Origin: Apium graveolens
Lineage: Eukaryota; Streptophyta; Magnoliopsida; Apiales; Apiaceae
Direction of reading: 5' to 3'
Length of the DNA stretch: 64,000 nt
NCBI RefSeq assembly: GCF_009905375.1
Contig: NC_133655.1
Location: forward strand, 34,232,398 to 34,296,397
How positions within the stretch are numbered: position 1 is the first letter of the stretch; each line of letters begins with the position of its first letter. This document shows, piece by piece, positions 41,114-53,009 of the stretch. Below the pieces are notes generated by a model that saw nothing but the letters and a program-made list of their open reading frames with translations, was not told the origin of the DNA and made no database searches. A program made the translations under genes and the position numbers.

Positions 41114-44100
41114 TATAATATTCGGGACATATCGTGTAATTATTTTGCTATTATATAATTATTATGTGTATTCAGTATCTATTCTGTGAGCTAATTGTTA
41201 AGTGTTATCTGTACTTGAATATTCAAAAATAATATTAATTGAGTATTTTAATTTTTATATGTCCAAAATAAAATATAGATAATTGTCATATCTTCCTAAT
41301 TATTTTCATGTTGGTTTATGGATTTATAAGAATCATATGAAATTTCTAAAATCTTTTTTTTTTTTTTTTTTGCTAATTTCTAAAATCTTTTTCCGGGTAA
41401 TTAAAATCTATTTTATAAAAACGGGAACCAACCGACGTCAACCGTTGTTACGTTTTTGGAACCCGAAACTCTTTCGAGAATTCCTTCCTAACCTAATTGT
41501 AATATTCCGAGCATATTCCATGTTTCGACTTTTTCGATCCGGCGTACGGTTTGTCCTGTGCGGGTCCCGGCGCAACATTTTCGATACAATATTCGTTTCG
41601 GTAAATCAATAAAACCCGTATTTTCGATAAACGGGAGCTTTTTATTAAACTATCACAATTATCACTTCGTAATACGTGTAACCAGGCGCTGAGACCAAGA
41701 CCGCAGTACAAATTGTACTGATTTGGATAATTATCCCGAAAACCGATACCGTTTGGATCAGTTTTTACAAATAAACGTACCGTTTTATATCCGGAATGAT
41801 CCAACGGGATACAAATTTTCCGTAATTATAAATAGCCTTTGACCGTATTTTATTTCGTATCAAAATCATTTGCAGATAGTTAATTATATAATTTTCAGAG
41901 AAAAGCCCTAATTTCCTAAAACTGTTCTAAGAATCAAACAGCAAAACGAAGGCGTTACCGATCTCTGTTTTCAAAGCTTGAGTAACCAAAACGAAGGATT
42001 TGAAGTGTTCTATCAGATTCTGAGCTTTGTTTCACTGCAGAAATCAAGGTTATTTTTCTAAAAATTTATTTATTTTCGAATTTATTTTATTAAAAATATG
42101 AAATTTTGTTCGGATGATTGTTTATATGATTTGATGATTGCATGTTGTAGAGCTTGTTTTCCTGATGATTTTCATATGTCATACGTCCGATTTGGAGTTC
42201 AATAACATGTTCAAATTTGAGTTTGATTTTCGAATTTCAAAATTAGAGTTTATAACCCGTATGAATGTTCTTAATTGAAATTTGGGGGTTTCTTATTCTG
42301 TGATAGATTGATGTTGTGTTATAGTGGGTTGTATTCTCTGTGAAATTTGCAATCTAGTCGTATAAGTTTCATGAACCAACGAGGTCTGTAGAGAAGGGAG
42401 TTGTGTTTTGAAGTTTTCCGATGTTCGCCGGAAACTGGAAAACTTCACGGCCAAATTCCGGCCAACTCAGGGATTGTTAGGATGAATTGATTGCACGGTT
42501 GTGTTCCTGGTGTTGTGTAGATGTGATCTGGAGGTGTTGGTGGGTTGAGGACGCCGGGAACGTGTTCTCCGGCGAACCCGACTCTTTTCCGGCGAAGGGC
42601 TGGAAAATTACAGTTAGTACCCCAAATTTTTGAAAACGATGCAGTTAGGTCCCTGAAGTTTCCAGACTTTGCAAATTTAGGATTCCTGTTTATAAAATGT
42701 TTAAAAATCATATTTCCTATTTATTTTTATTATAAAAATTCATTTTTAAATTCTGAAAATTCTAAAAATTATTATTTTAATTCTGAAAATTATTTTTAAT
42801 TCACAAATAAATCTAAATTAATTAGTTAATTAATTTCAGTTAATTTATAATTGATTAATTGGTCAATTAATTCGAAAATTAATTGATTAATTGATTCAAT
42901 TAATTATTAATTGATTTTAATTAATTATTTAATTAGATTTAATTATTTAAAAATGATTTAAAAACTCTGAAAAATAGTTTCGAGCTTTAAAATATTATTC
43001 TAAATTACTTCCAAGGCTCGATAATTATTCTAAAATTATTTCGGAGCCAGAATGGGCCAACCGAACCCTGTTTATTAACCCGAAATTGATCCAACGACCC
43101 GTTTTAATTCCGAAAAATGTTTTAAAAATCATTTTAAATACCAGAAAGCCTATTTATGACCCGAGACTTCTTTATAAATAATATATCATTGATTACGTGA
43201 TGTATTATGTGCTATATGTGACTTGTTAATTGACTATCGGTCTATATATTCGGTGTTCACTTGATTATTGCATAACTTTCAATCCGTTAATCGGATTTGG
43301 GTAAACCGAAGGGTAGATAGAAGTATGTGTTGAATAGAATTCCATGAGTAAATTATTGATAGATGCTTATGATATGTGAGTAGAAGAGGCAAGACGTAAG
43401 AAAGGGAAACAGATAGTTAAAGAGTAAGACGGTTGTGATTGGAAACGAGTGCAGTGTAGTAAGCTAATATCAGGCAAGTGTTCTGAACTTTCTCGAGATA
43501 TTGTAGTACTTGATAATCCTGTGATATTGCAAGTGCTTTGAAGCACAGAAACCTAAATCCTGATTTCAGTTATTGTTCTTGAGCCATGAATCATATTATT
43601 TCTAATCCATTGATTATTGTATACCCAAACAAGAACCACAAATCTACGATTCTACTCCACAAATACATACAAACTAAATACCAGACACTGAAATGAACTA
43701 TTATATACTCAACCCATGGTATCTTATACTTTGAAAGACCAAATCCTTGAAACCTTGAAACGTTGATTCCTTTGTTATCCAATTCTTTCATTACCCAGCA
43801 TCCAAGCTTTTAAATTGCCTTATTGATCCTTACAAGGATTGAAACCCTTTCATTGTTAAACATTTATTGTTGTTAATGATTTCGGTTATTGTTTATTATT
43901 GCATATTCTGTTATTATGTTAGAATTGGATTGTTTTTATAAAATTGTGGACCAGATTCGTGGTCAGACCATATAATGGTCAAGTAAGGCCAATGTGTGCC
44001 TTGGATCCAGTAGTTAGAGCAATGTTGCGTGCCTTGCTCGGGGTTAGTGCGTGACTGATCAGCAGCCTAACCTTGGTTTTTAAATTAAAAGTATAATATC

Positions 44101-44583
44101 CAATTCTAAATCATAATCCATTGTTCACTTGATATCATAACCATATTCACCTGATGATCATTATTCTCAGTTTTGTCATTGTGACTTGCTGAGCTAGTTA
44201 GCTCATTTGTGCGATGTTGTTTATATTCTTTCCAGTTAAAAAGGAACCAGTTGGTAAAGAGGATCCTCAGTCCAGCGCGAGAGCTAGAGGTTCAGGTTGA
44301 GAAAGCGGAGCTAGTAGGCTTCTTTTGGAATAATTTAAGTTTGTAAAAGTTTGTAATAATGTTTAATACTCAGTTTGAATTTGAAATAGTTGGGATTTGA
44401 ACGGTTTGTAATATATTAGTGTGTTTAGCTTGTGTGCATACTTTAACCTGTTGCGGTCTGTGGTGGTTGGTAAGTAGGGTCATTGCATATATTATTATTA
44501 TCTTTATTATTGTTATAAGCAGGTTATAATTAAAGTGTGTGTGTGGACCCCAAACTACTGACCCGGGTTTGGAGGGCGTCACA
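41114..44583 (+). repeat. gypsy2 second LTR
   Basis: It begins TATAATATTCGGG (the usual TG is changed to TA) and ends GGGCGTCACA. It aligns along its full length with the left LTR but lacks the solo LTR, and it has a T-tract plus short duplication at about 41355-41390. TATA box at 41827-41835. It is followed directly by CACTA sequence, not by a PBS. With its left flank it looks like a solo-LTR allele. Confidence 0.9.
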
Positions 44584-44659
44584 AAAAACACCTTTTACAT
44601 CGGTGCCAACAGCAACCGATGTTTAAGAGGCGATGTCTATTCTACTATTTCTAGTAGTA
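44584..44659. mobile_element. CACTA transposon right end with terminal inverted repeat
   Basis: It contains ACATCGG...CCGATG units and ends GATGTCTATTCTACTATTTC then TAGTAGTA. Read inward the end is TACTACTAGAAATAGTAG, one base off the CACTA consensus at the first position. It cuts the gag frame of gypsy3. The 3 bases CTG next to it (44660-44662) would be the target duplication. The other CACTA end lies outside the window. Confidence 0.65.
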
Positions 44660-44834
44660 CTGGTGGATCAGGTGGTTGGTGTGATTCACGGTTATCTTGG
44701 TTTTCAAATTGTTGTTGAAGAGTTAGTTGTTGTTGAGTTATAGCATTTGTTTGCTGTTGTAAGGTTTCCAGTAATTGAAAAATATTTGGATCTGTGGTAG
44801 ATGTGGTTGTTGGGTTCTTCTTTTTGGGTGGCAT
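44660..44834 (-). pseudogene. gypsy3 gag N-terminus, cut by CACTA
   Basis: The ATG at 44834 opens MPPKKKNPTTTSTTDPNIFQ and then a Gln-rich helix, similar in style to the start of gypsy2 gag. After DPPVLL the frame reads into the CACTA end and stops after four more codons at 44637. Confidence 0.7.
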
Positions 44835-44928
44835 GATCCTGAAATAAGAGTTACGTCAAAACAGGTATGAATAATGAAATAATTTGAGGGTGTCGCATGG
44901 CATTCTTATTCACATATGAGGTCAAGTT

Positions 44929-45306
44929 TCAAATTAAACAAATATGGTGATGCATATAAAGGCGTAAAATAAACAATTGAAAGCAAACGGAATGGTAGTG
45001 TGATGGCATATCCTCAAGCTTAGTGTTGACGTACTGAACCAAAGTCTCAAGTCTCACAGTCATCTGCTCCTTAGGCTTCCCTTCATAGTTTCGGCTGTCC
45101 GGATACACGTTCTTCAATCGGTTTATCAGTCGGTCGTACTTGCCCTGAAGCATGTCAAACTCGCGCCTCAACTCAGCATACACGGAGAAAGCAATAGTAT
45201 CGTCGGACCCAGAGGATGACGAGGAGTGCGCCCTTTGCTGACAAACCATACATAGATATATAAGGGGAGTATTAATAATAAATTTACTTAACCTACTCTC
45301 TCGCAT
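44929..45306 (-). CDS. gypsy3 pre-gag ORF
   Basis: A likely start is the internal Met at about 45249 (MVCQQRAHSSSSSGSDD). It encodes a Ser-rich N-terminus and a charged helical middle (AELRREFDMLQGKYDRLINR, MTVRLETLVQYVNTKLED). It sits between PBS and gag, as in gypsy2. Function unknown. Confidence 0.5.
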   Translation of the reverse strand: MRESRLSKFIINTPLIYLCMVCQQRAHSSSSSGSDDTIAFSVYAELRREFDMLQGKYDRLINRLKNVYPDSRNYEGKPKEQMTVRLETLVQYVNTKLEDMPSHYHSVCFQLFILRLYMHHHICLI

Positions 45307-45370
45307 AATATCTATAACTTATACATATATCCTATAACCTATTTGGGCTGTCCAGGGACTCTAAACCGTA

Positions 45371-45382
45371 GCTTTGATACCA
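45371..45382 (-). other. gypsy3 primer binding site
   Basis: The minus strand reads TGGTATCAAAGC, one base different from the initiator Met tRNA complement, five bases inside the LTR end at 45388. Confidence 0.85.
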
Positions 45383-45387
45383 AAACA

Positions 45388-48300
45388 TGTCACACCCCCA
45401 ACTTAACAATATATAATATAAAACTATTACAATAGATAAAGGAAAGTAAATACAACCGAATCCAAGATCTTACAGTTTAGGGTTTGGAACAGCCCAACAC
45501 TATTAACTATTACAACTAGTTTTAATATCGAGTCCCCACACAAAACTATCTCTTATTCTACCTGAGCTCGAACATACGCATCGGCATCACAAGTCTTACG
45601 TGCGGTCTGCTTGAATCTAACCATAGCTGCTAGCTGTGATATCAGGGTGAAAGCAAGTAATGAGCGAAATGCTCAGCAAGTGCTAAACAATACGGTACTA
45701 AACATAATTCGAGATATGTAAAAGAATAACAATGTGAAGATAGAGCTAATAATAACAAGAGATGAACTTTTGGGTGATGGCATCATTTATTTGTATCAAA
45801 ACATTTCCAAAATCATTTCTTAATCAAAAACCATTTTATGACGCTACAGATTACAGCCGGTGATTAGCCGCGAAGTAATCCCGAACCTCGCTGGGTTCTA
45901 AAACATTAATGGGATCCCTAGGAAACTTTTAAGCCTACAATATAAGTGTTGAAAGGACTCGCGTCTCAGTCCAGATCCACTATTTAAAGAAAACATTTAT
46001 CCCCCTTTGGGACTGAAAATCCAAATTTTTAATCATTTCAAAAACTGATGCCGATTGACAATTAATTTCTTAAACAGTAAACATCTTTATCAAGGGATTA
46101 TAGATCAACTTTGAAACACTGGAAATATGTTCACTAAATCTTAGGGCCATGATCCACTAGACTTTACTCTATCAGGGTAATTGAATGGTTTCTATTTACA
46201 GGGACTTTGACAAGGAGATTTAGCAAGGCTATTGGATTATATGAAAGAACAAAGCTTTATTAGGCTTAAGGTAATGGTTCCAGATAAGGTATAGGTATTA
46301 AAATACAAAGAAGGTGAGCATTAATTCGAAGTATAACAGGGTATCATGTGTTAGGGTAAGAATAGGGTTATCAAACAATCATGAACGACTTTAAGGAGTG
46401 ACTGGCTTTTAAGTATCAAGATAAAGTTTCTTTCGAGGTTCTTACAAGAGTTGAATCAAAGCATCATGGTGCAATATCAATATTTCTCAGGAATCAATAG
46501 CATGTTAATCAAAAGGATCAATAAAGTATTATAACCAATCTCTATTTTATCATGGCATCACAATTACTTTGGTATACTAGCACGGTATGACTTTTGATCT
46601 ACTTGCAATAAATACTTGAGGGTTCATGTTATTTCAATATAATACGAAGATAGGTTTGAGAACCACTTGGTTCAAGTATAACAAGATAAATCTAAATACT
46701 TGTATCATATGAATAGGAACTAGTTATCCCACATTTGCGGTGTAAACGAAAAAGCAGGTTGAATCACTTGCCTTGAGAAAAGCTAGATTTGACTGGCAGG
46801 TAGGAGCAACTGGAAGCTTTACTCGACCTTTATGGCAATTTTAAACTCGTCTAGAGATCCTACACAATTAATAATAACCTCATTATAATATATTCTCACC
46901 AACTCAACCTATTTACAATCCGAAATTAAACACAAATGGCACTTAGGCCTATATGCACGCAATGTATAATCACCTTATAAACATAATAGTACACATAGCT
47001 ACATATAATTACTTACCATATTTAAGTACCAAATAATATCAAACACACCATATTACAACACTAGGCTTGGATGATCTCGCTCCATAACCTAAGGTCACTT
47101 GATCGCTAAACTAGATAAAATCTCCAAATTTTGGCATCCTAACTCGATGTGCCTTTACTAAACCATCCAAATCATATTGACCCTCACTTGGGCCTTTCAC
47201 TCTAATGGCTTTATGCTATCTTGGAACTATAGTGGTCAACCTAGGTCTCACTCATAAGTGCTCTAAAACTATGTGGTAAGTGAAAGTGCTCATTATGGTA
47301 AATTTCAGAATGACACCTATGGTTTCTTGGGTGCATTAGACACTCTTACACTACAATTTTACCTCCAAAACTTCTACACCAGACTCTTTTGATCATAAGA
47401 CAACTCCCAAACTTGATGTGGCTCAAGGGCCTAGCTTGGGCCTCCCAAGGCCTAAGCTTAAAGTCCATGGTTCCCCTGTTTTTCTGGGCAGAAAAGGTCC
47501 TGACTTGAACTAACTTGTGACACATTATTCTAACTCAAATCCTATGAACTATGGCTGGAAAAACTCCTCTGACACTACCTCTAAATAAGGCCCAACAGGG
47601 ACTAATGAGGGCCTACCTATGACATGGTCAAAACTTGCCATTTCTAAGTTGCAACAAAACTGTCCCCTGCTGGACAGATTTTGTGATTCCACTCGTGCAC
47701 CTAACCAAACGTCTTACAAACCTCAAACAAACACCTAAAACCTATTGTATACTCCTAGTTCTAGCTTCTGTTGGCTTGGACCTCAAAGTGCACAAAAAAT
47801 GCCCAATCAAAACATCCCCACAAACTAGTGTAAAATTCTGGAAAAATACAAACACTAACTAAACCCTTTCCACCTTAACTCCCACTTATTAACCAAACAT
47901 CCAACCTTTACCAAAGCAAACCTAGTGCATAAACATCCTAAAATAGTGCCTCAACAGGAGTGGAGATCATCCATGCCCTAGAACACCGACATGCAAATAA
48001 AAAATACAACATGCAACTCATGGAAAACACTTAACAAGGTTTTGGCTAAACATAGAGTTTAAATTCTTGCAAATTCGACTTGAACCTATTACCCAACCTT
48101 AATAATCATGAAATGTATCTTCTCTTAAATATTATTAAGCAATATATCATGGAAACAATCTATTTCAAACACAAATAATTGGAAATTATAGATTTTTAAA
48201 CATGAAAACATGATTTCGAGAAGAGTAGCATACACAACATGGTTGATCATCATTTTTACATCTTAAAACTAGCATGCATGGCTAAACATGATTATATAGT

Positions 48301-49239
48301 GAAATTTCAGAAGTATGCAAAGGTTTTTAAATCATGGTTTCTCTATAAAACACTTGGTTAAAACATATATGAAATGTATCTCATAGAGAACTCTTAGATT
48401 CACAAGAATCAAGAGTTTCTCTTTGGAGATCACACAAAAGCTACACATGCAACCATGAAACTTCATCTCCCATTCAAAAAACTCTTGGGAAGTATATAAA
48501 ATAAATGTAGGTAGGAGAATTACACTAGCTAATATGAGAAATGGGATGGAAAAATGATGGAAGGGAGTGGGGAGGGGGCTTCGGTCGAGAGCAAAGAGAT
48601 GGAGGGGGAAGAGAGAAAAAAGAGAGAGTTGAGTTGGGGTGAAGTGAATGTGGTTGAGTGTGAGTTTGATTGAAGTTATATCATTACAATTATGCAAATT
48701 GATGAGTGGAGTGTGTTTTTACCACTATCTCCCTTCTCTTATTGAAAGTAAAAATGCATGCAAGGGTGTTTTGGTAAACTGGCCTTGGTAGAAGTGGTTA
48801 GTGGGGTGTTAATTGTCCCTAGTGCCCTTGAGTTGAATTAGAAGTGATTTGCATGCATGGGCAAAAGAGTAAAATGCAAATTAAATAAAAAATTAGTTAC
48901 AAAGAATAATTTTTTTAATAAAATTAATATTTCAAAAATTATAAAAGTTGTACCATAAAATAACTTGGATTTTTAAAAAATGTATGAGATCACTTTGAAA
49001 TTTATGAATGAAATCATTTTTAAAAGAAAATTTTCCAAAGTATAGAATATTTCTTATAAATCAAAAATAAAGGCAAATAATAAAACTTTTGCTTTGAAAA
49101 ATTTATAATCTAAATAAAGAAACTTATAACGCAACAAAATTCCATTCACACAAACGTACAATCACTAAGTATATTTATAATCGGCTCTAATATTATACAA
49201 AGTTCACAAACAATATTACACAAAATGCAGGTCGTAACA
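45388..49239 (-). repeat. gypsy3 5' LTR, 3.85 kb
   Basis: In plus orientation it starts TGTCACACCCCC and ends GCAGGTCGTAACA. It holds no convincing gene. The flank at 49240 is copia ORF3 coding sequence on the plus strand, so gypsy3 inserted into copia2. The other half of gypsy3 lies beyond the CACTA, outside the window. Confidence 0.8.
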
Positions 49240-52200
49240 CCTGTAGCTCACCCCAGCACAATAACTCAAACACAAATCAAAACACAATCTCAAACAGAAG
49301 CCACCTCAGATGTCTCCCAAAAGATACTTGTTGTAAAAAGAAATAAAGAATTGGCTAAGAAAGCTACAAATCCTAGTGTAGCTAATTTAAAATATGAAGC
49401 ATCTCAAGTTCCTCATTCTTCTAAACCGTCAGAAATGGTTAAGAGGAAACTTGTATTTGTTGGCTTAGAATCAGATTCAGATGAGGATAATACTACCTTA
49501 TCTTCAAGATTTCCAAATCTTTCGTCTGATTCTTCTCCAAAACCAGTTGTTCCATCAACTGAAAAAGACACAACTGTTGATACTGGTTCAAATCCAAAAC
49601 CAAAGAAGAGGAGATTGGTCAAGGCCTATTACAATTAGCACTTGCTTCATATCAAACAGGAAATTGCTGAGGAGACACAGAATGCATCAAATCCAAATTT
49701 TGACATCCTGTCTACTCCTGAGACGCTTGTAGAACTATCTAAAACTCCAGTCATGCAATATAACAAGAGAAAAAGGGAAGTCTCTCATGAGAAAGTAGAA
49801 GCTAATGTCAAGAGGCTGCAAGGGAAAGGACTTTTTCCTGGATCAAGCACACAAAAACCTGTATCTCAAAGGGCTACAGCAGCTACATATCCCGATCCAA
49901 TCCTACAAGAACATGCACCTTAAAGTGGTGCAACAGATATTGAAGAACAAAAGCCTCTGATTAAAACTACTCAAGAGTCTATTACTACAATTATTGAGAA
50001 GAGTACACAAGAACCCGGTTGTCAAATTCATCCAACAACTCCTAATTATCCAGCTACAGAAGAACCATTGCATCAAAATTACAATGCAAACCTTACTCCT
50101 ACTGCAGTGACTCTTATTATTGATGTTGAAGGCAGAGTTCATCAATCCCAACTGTCTACTGATATTTTGTCAGTGCCACAACTAAATGTCCGCACAGAAT
50201 CCGCATCTTCAGATTCACAGGGTATAAATACTGTTATTACTTTATCAGCATTTATTTTAAGTACTGATCTAGTTCTTTCAGCATTTATTACATTTTTTTA
50301 AATCATGTTGGTATGATTACATCTAGACCTTATTTATGGATTACCTCTAGTTGTATGACCACAGATCACACTTCTTTAGCCAACTCTTATTTCTGTAGGA
50401 CAATCTTTCTGTGCCTTTTTATGTGAGATGTGTGAAAAGATTGAGAGAAAAACATAATTTAAGAGAGGTAGGATCCTTTCGGGAAAAAGGAGAATTAGAT
50501 GAGAGATAGAATTTAGTAATTCTTGTAAAGAAGCTCTGACTATTAAAAGTCATGAGATGTGTGGTGTGAGGCGTAATGAGAGTACTTTAGAAGAATAGAG
50601 AGATTAAGGTTTATTTGCTATATGTTTGTAGGTAATCAGAGTCTTAAAGAAACAGATGTTGAACATCATTATGTTGAATATCAAGAACACTCTGATACAC
50701 CAAAGGCTCTTATTCTCCCTGCAAGTCTAAGTACTGATACTTTCTTCCAGTCCATACATTCTTCTATTCCACCACATAGTAAAATCCCTGTTTTGTTGAA
50801 AAATAGTTCATTTACTCTACTTTACCATCACCTGAGGAAATCCCTGTTGTTGCTGAAGATGTAGTAGCACAACAGTCTATTCATAAAGTTTCATTCATTT
50901 ATGAATCACCACAGCATGTTACAGGAACTGAGGTTCTGGAAGTAAATCTTGAACCTCCAATTCATTTATCTACAATACTTGAAGATGCGGAGTTAACTGC
51001 TAAAGGTGTGGAAGTTTCTAAAGCAACTGGATTAAAAACTGCACAAAATCCGGTTACTGTTGAAGAATCTAATGATGGTGAAGAAGCTACTGTTTCTAAT
51101 GCTATTATAGATCCTAAGGATGTTTTTTTCTTCCTTAAAGATATGCCAATGCATGTGAGACAACAAAAACTGAAAGAGTTAGATACTACAAAAGAAAAGG
51201 ATTATTCTGATAATCTCGGTAATGCTCATTGGAAAGATACTACAAGTTGTTGCACATCTGGAAACAGCAGAACAACATATTACAAATTTTTGATATGCTA
51301 AATCCTCTAAAAGCATCAACTTTAGTTGTTAGATCCTTACACATAGCTCACGAAGAAACTAGTACTCACATCAATCAGATTAAAAAATCTTTGATTGCTT
51401 CAAAGCTGACTACTCATCAGAAAATTCAGAAACAAAATTTCACCAATACTTGCCAGAAAAACTACAATTGAAGCCAGTCAAGCTAGATTGCAAGCTAAAC
51501 AAGATCAAATGTCTGCTAAACTAACAGATGTACGGAATTCAATGGAGCTGATTCTTTCTCTACCGCATGGTGATGATGCCAAAACACATGGTGATGATGC
51601 CAAAAAGGGGAGAATATTATTAAATCTAAATACAAACAGCTGTCATTGACAAGTACTGATACTGAAACTTCTGATGGAGGTAATAAGGGATAAAAGGATA
51701 GCAAAAGGAGAACATAAGAAGAGTTGAAGATTTAACGTTGCTGATGAAGACCAAGGTATTCTGGAGATAGAAGCTGGTGCTGAAGCAAGTAAATTTCTTC
51801 AATCTCTGAAAGACAACTCTGTTCTACGAGGATCCAAAGATTCAATTATTTAACTCTAAGGAGAGTAGATGAATATTTACAAAAGGAAATTCTGGAGTTG
51901 ATCTTGAACAGCTAAGGCAAATGGAGGAAGACTTCAAGAAATTAATGAAGACAATAAATGATGACATTGTTGTTATTTCTCAAGTACTTTATGAAGATAA
52001 TCCTTTTAGCATACCAACCAGAGGTGTCGTTATAAGGGAAATCAGACAAACAGAAGATCTCAGATCACAAGTTACAGTAACTGCTGACTTGAAGCTTAAG
52101 GGAAAAGAGAAGATAGGAGAGAAGTCAAATTTTCAAAGTCTAAAGTCAAGTTGTTGTTGAAAAGAAGAATAAGGAAGATTATTGAAGCATTCTGAGCCGA

Positions 52201-52379
52201 GGAAGTGTAATTAACCTCTAACATTGCTCAAGTTAAAGAAGCAGCTCAGGATGAAGAGTAAATTCAGATATTCACTGAATCAAGATTGAATATGCATACT
52301 TGATTCCTGCATTTAGATAGTTTTGACATCATCCATTGGAACTTGTCCATATTTCCATTATGAACATGTTGGGAGAGAT
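49240..52379 (+). pseudogene. copia2 ORF3 remnant and 3' spacer
   Basis: Plus-strand broken frames (49240-49638, 49642-49923, 50068-50301, 50622-50864, 51008-51301, 51921-52160 and others) encode Ser/Thr/Lys-rich low-complexity protein, then KTTLFYEDPKIQLF- and DLEQLRQMEEDFKKL-type segments. The last two types recur on the minus strand at 58802-59468, so they mark a conserved C-terminal domain of this ORF3 family. Many stops and frame changes. The motif AAGTACTGAT occurs at about 50261, 50729 and 51649. PPT (GTTGGGAGAGAT) at 52368-52379. Confidence 0.65.
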
Positions 52380-53009
52380 TGTTAGGAGCAATTGATGATA
52401 TCAAACAGAAACTATCAGAAGCATCGATGGATGATGACTACAAGCATTGACGAATGATGACTACAAGCATCGACAGATGATGACTACAAGCATCGACGGA
52501 TGATGAGTACAAGCATCGACGGATGATGAGTACAAGCTTCGACGGATGATGACTACAAGCATTGACGGATGATGAAGACATCGACGGATGTTGATAATCG
52601 ACGGATAATGATATCAATGAATGATGATGTCAACGGATGATAAAATCAGTATTTGTCACATCAGTAGATCTTTGATAAGGAAAAGGAAACAGAAACTCAA
52701 GGCAGTGAAGGACTTTATATCAAAAGCAATTGTATAGGTTTCCTTGTTATTAATAGAATAGGAATCCTTATACATTGGTAGTTGTACTCTATATAAAGCA
52801 TAGATTAGGTGTATGCTATAAGCATTATGACATTGTTATATCTTTTGCATAACCTAGCAGCTCTCAAGGATATTTGTTCATCCTTTTGAGAGAGTACGAT
52901 TGTAATAAGTTTTTATCAGTTAATATAAAAATTGTTGATTATGTTGAAGCTTTATTGATTGTATTAACTGTATTCACCCCCCCCTATACAGTTGATTAAG
53001 GGCCTAATA
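52380..53009 (+). repeat. copia2 3' LTR with 23-bp tandem repeats
   Basis: It starts TGTTAGGAGC after the PPT. The end is near CCTAATA at 53009, a worn CTAACA. A TATA box (TATATAAAG) lies at 52790-52798. Between about 52424 and 52590 are seven units of about 23 bases built on CATCGACGGATGATGA and CTACAAG, with further TCGACGGAT copies to 52640. Confidence 0.8.

Larger units (their letters stand above)
19973..44583 (+). mobile_element. gypsy2: Tekay/Del-like Ty3/gypsy element with nested insertions
   Basis: Plus-strand order: LTR (19973-25049), Met PBS (25054-25065), small pre-gag ORF, gag, protease, RT, start of RNase H, then the 11-kb Tat composite, then the rest of RNase H and part of integrase to about 40791. 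The integrase stops at its zinc finger. Instead of 3' integrase, chromodomain and PPT there is a copy of the left CACTA flank and a second LTR (41114-44583). Bases next to the outer LTR edges are AAAAG and AAAAA, a target duplication with one mismatch. The chromovirus assignment rests on LTR length, PBS and RT; the chromodomain is missing. Confidence 0.85.

Noticed and set aside
48332..48697. 121-codon minus-strand frame in the gypsy3 LTR with a hydrophobic middle
   Set aside because: It is produced by pyrimidine-rich sequence and has no recognisable domain.
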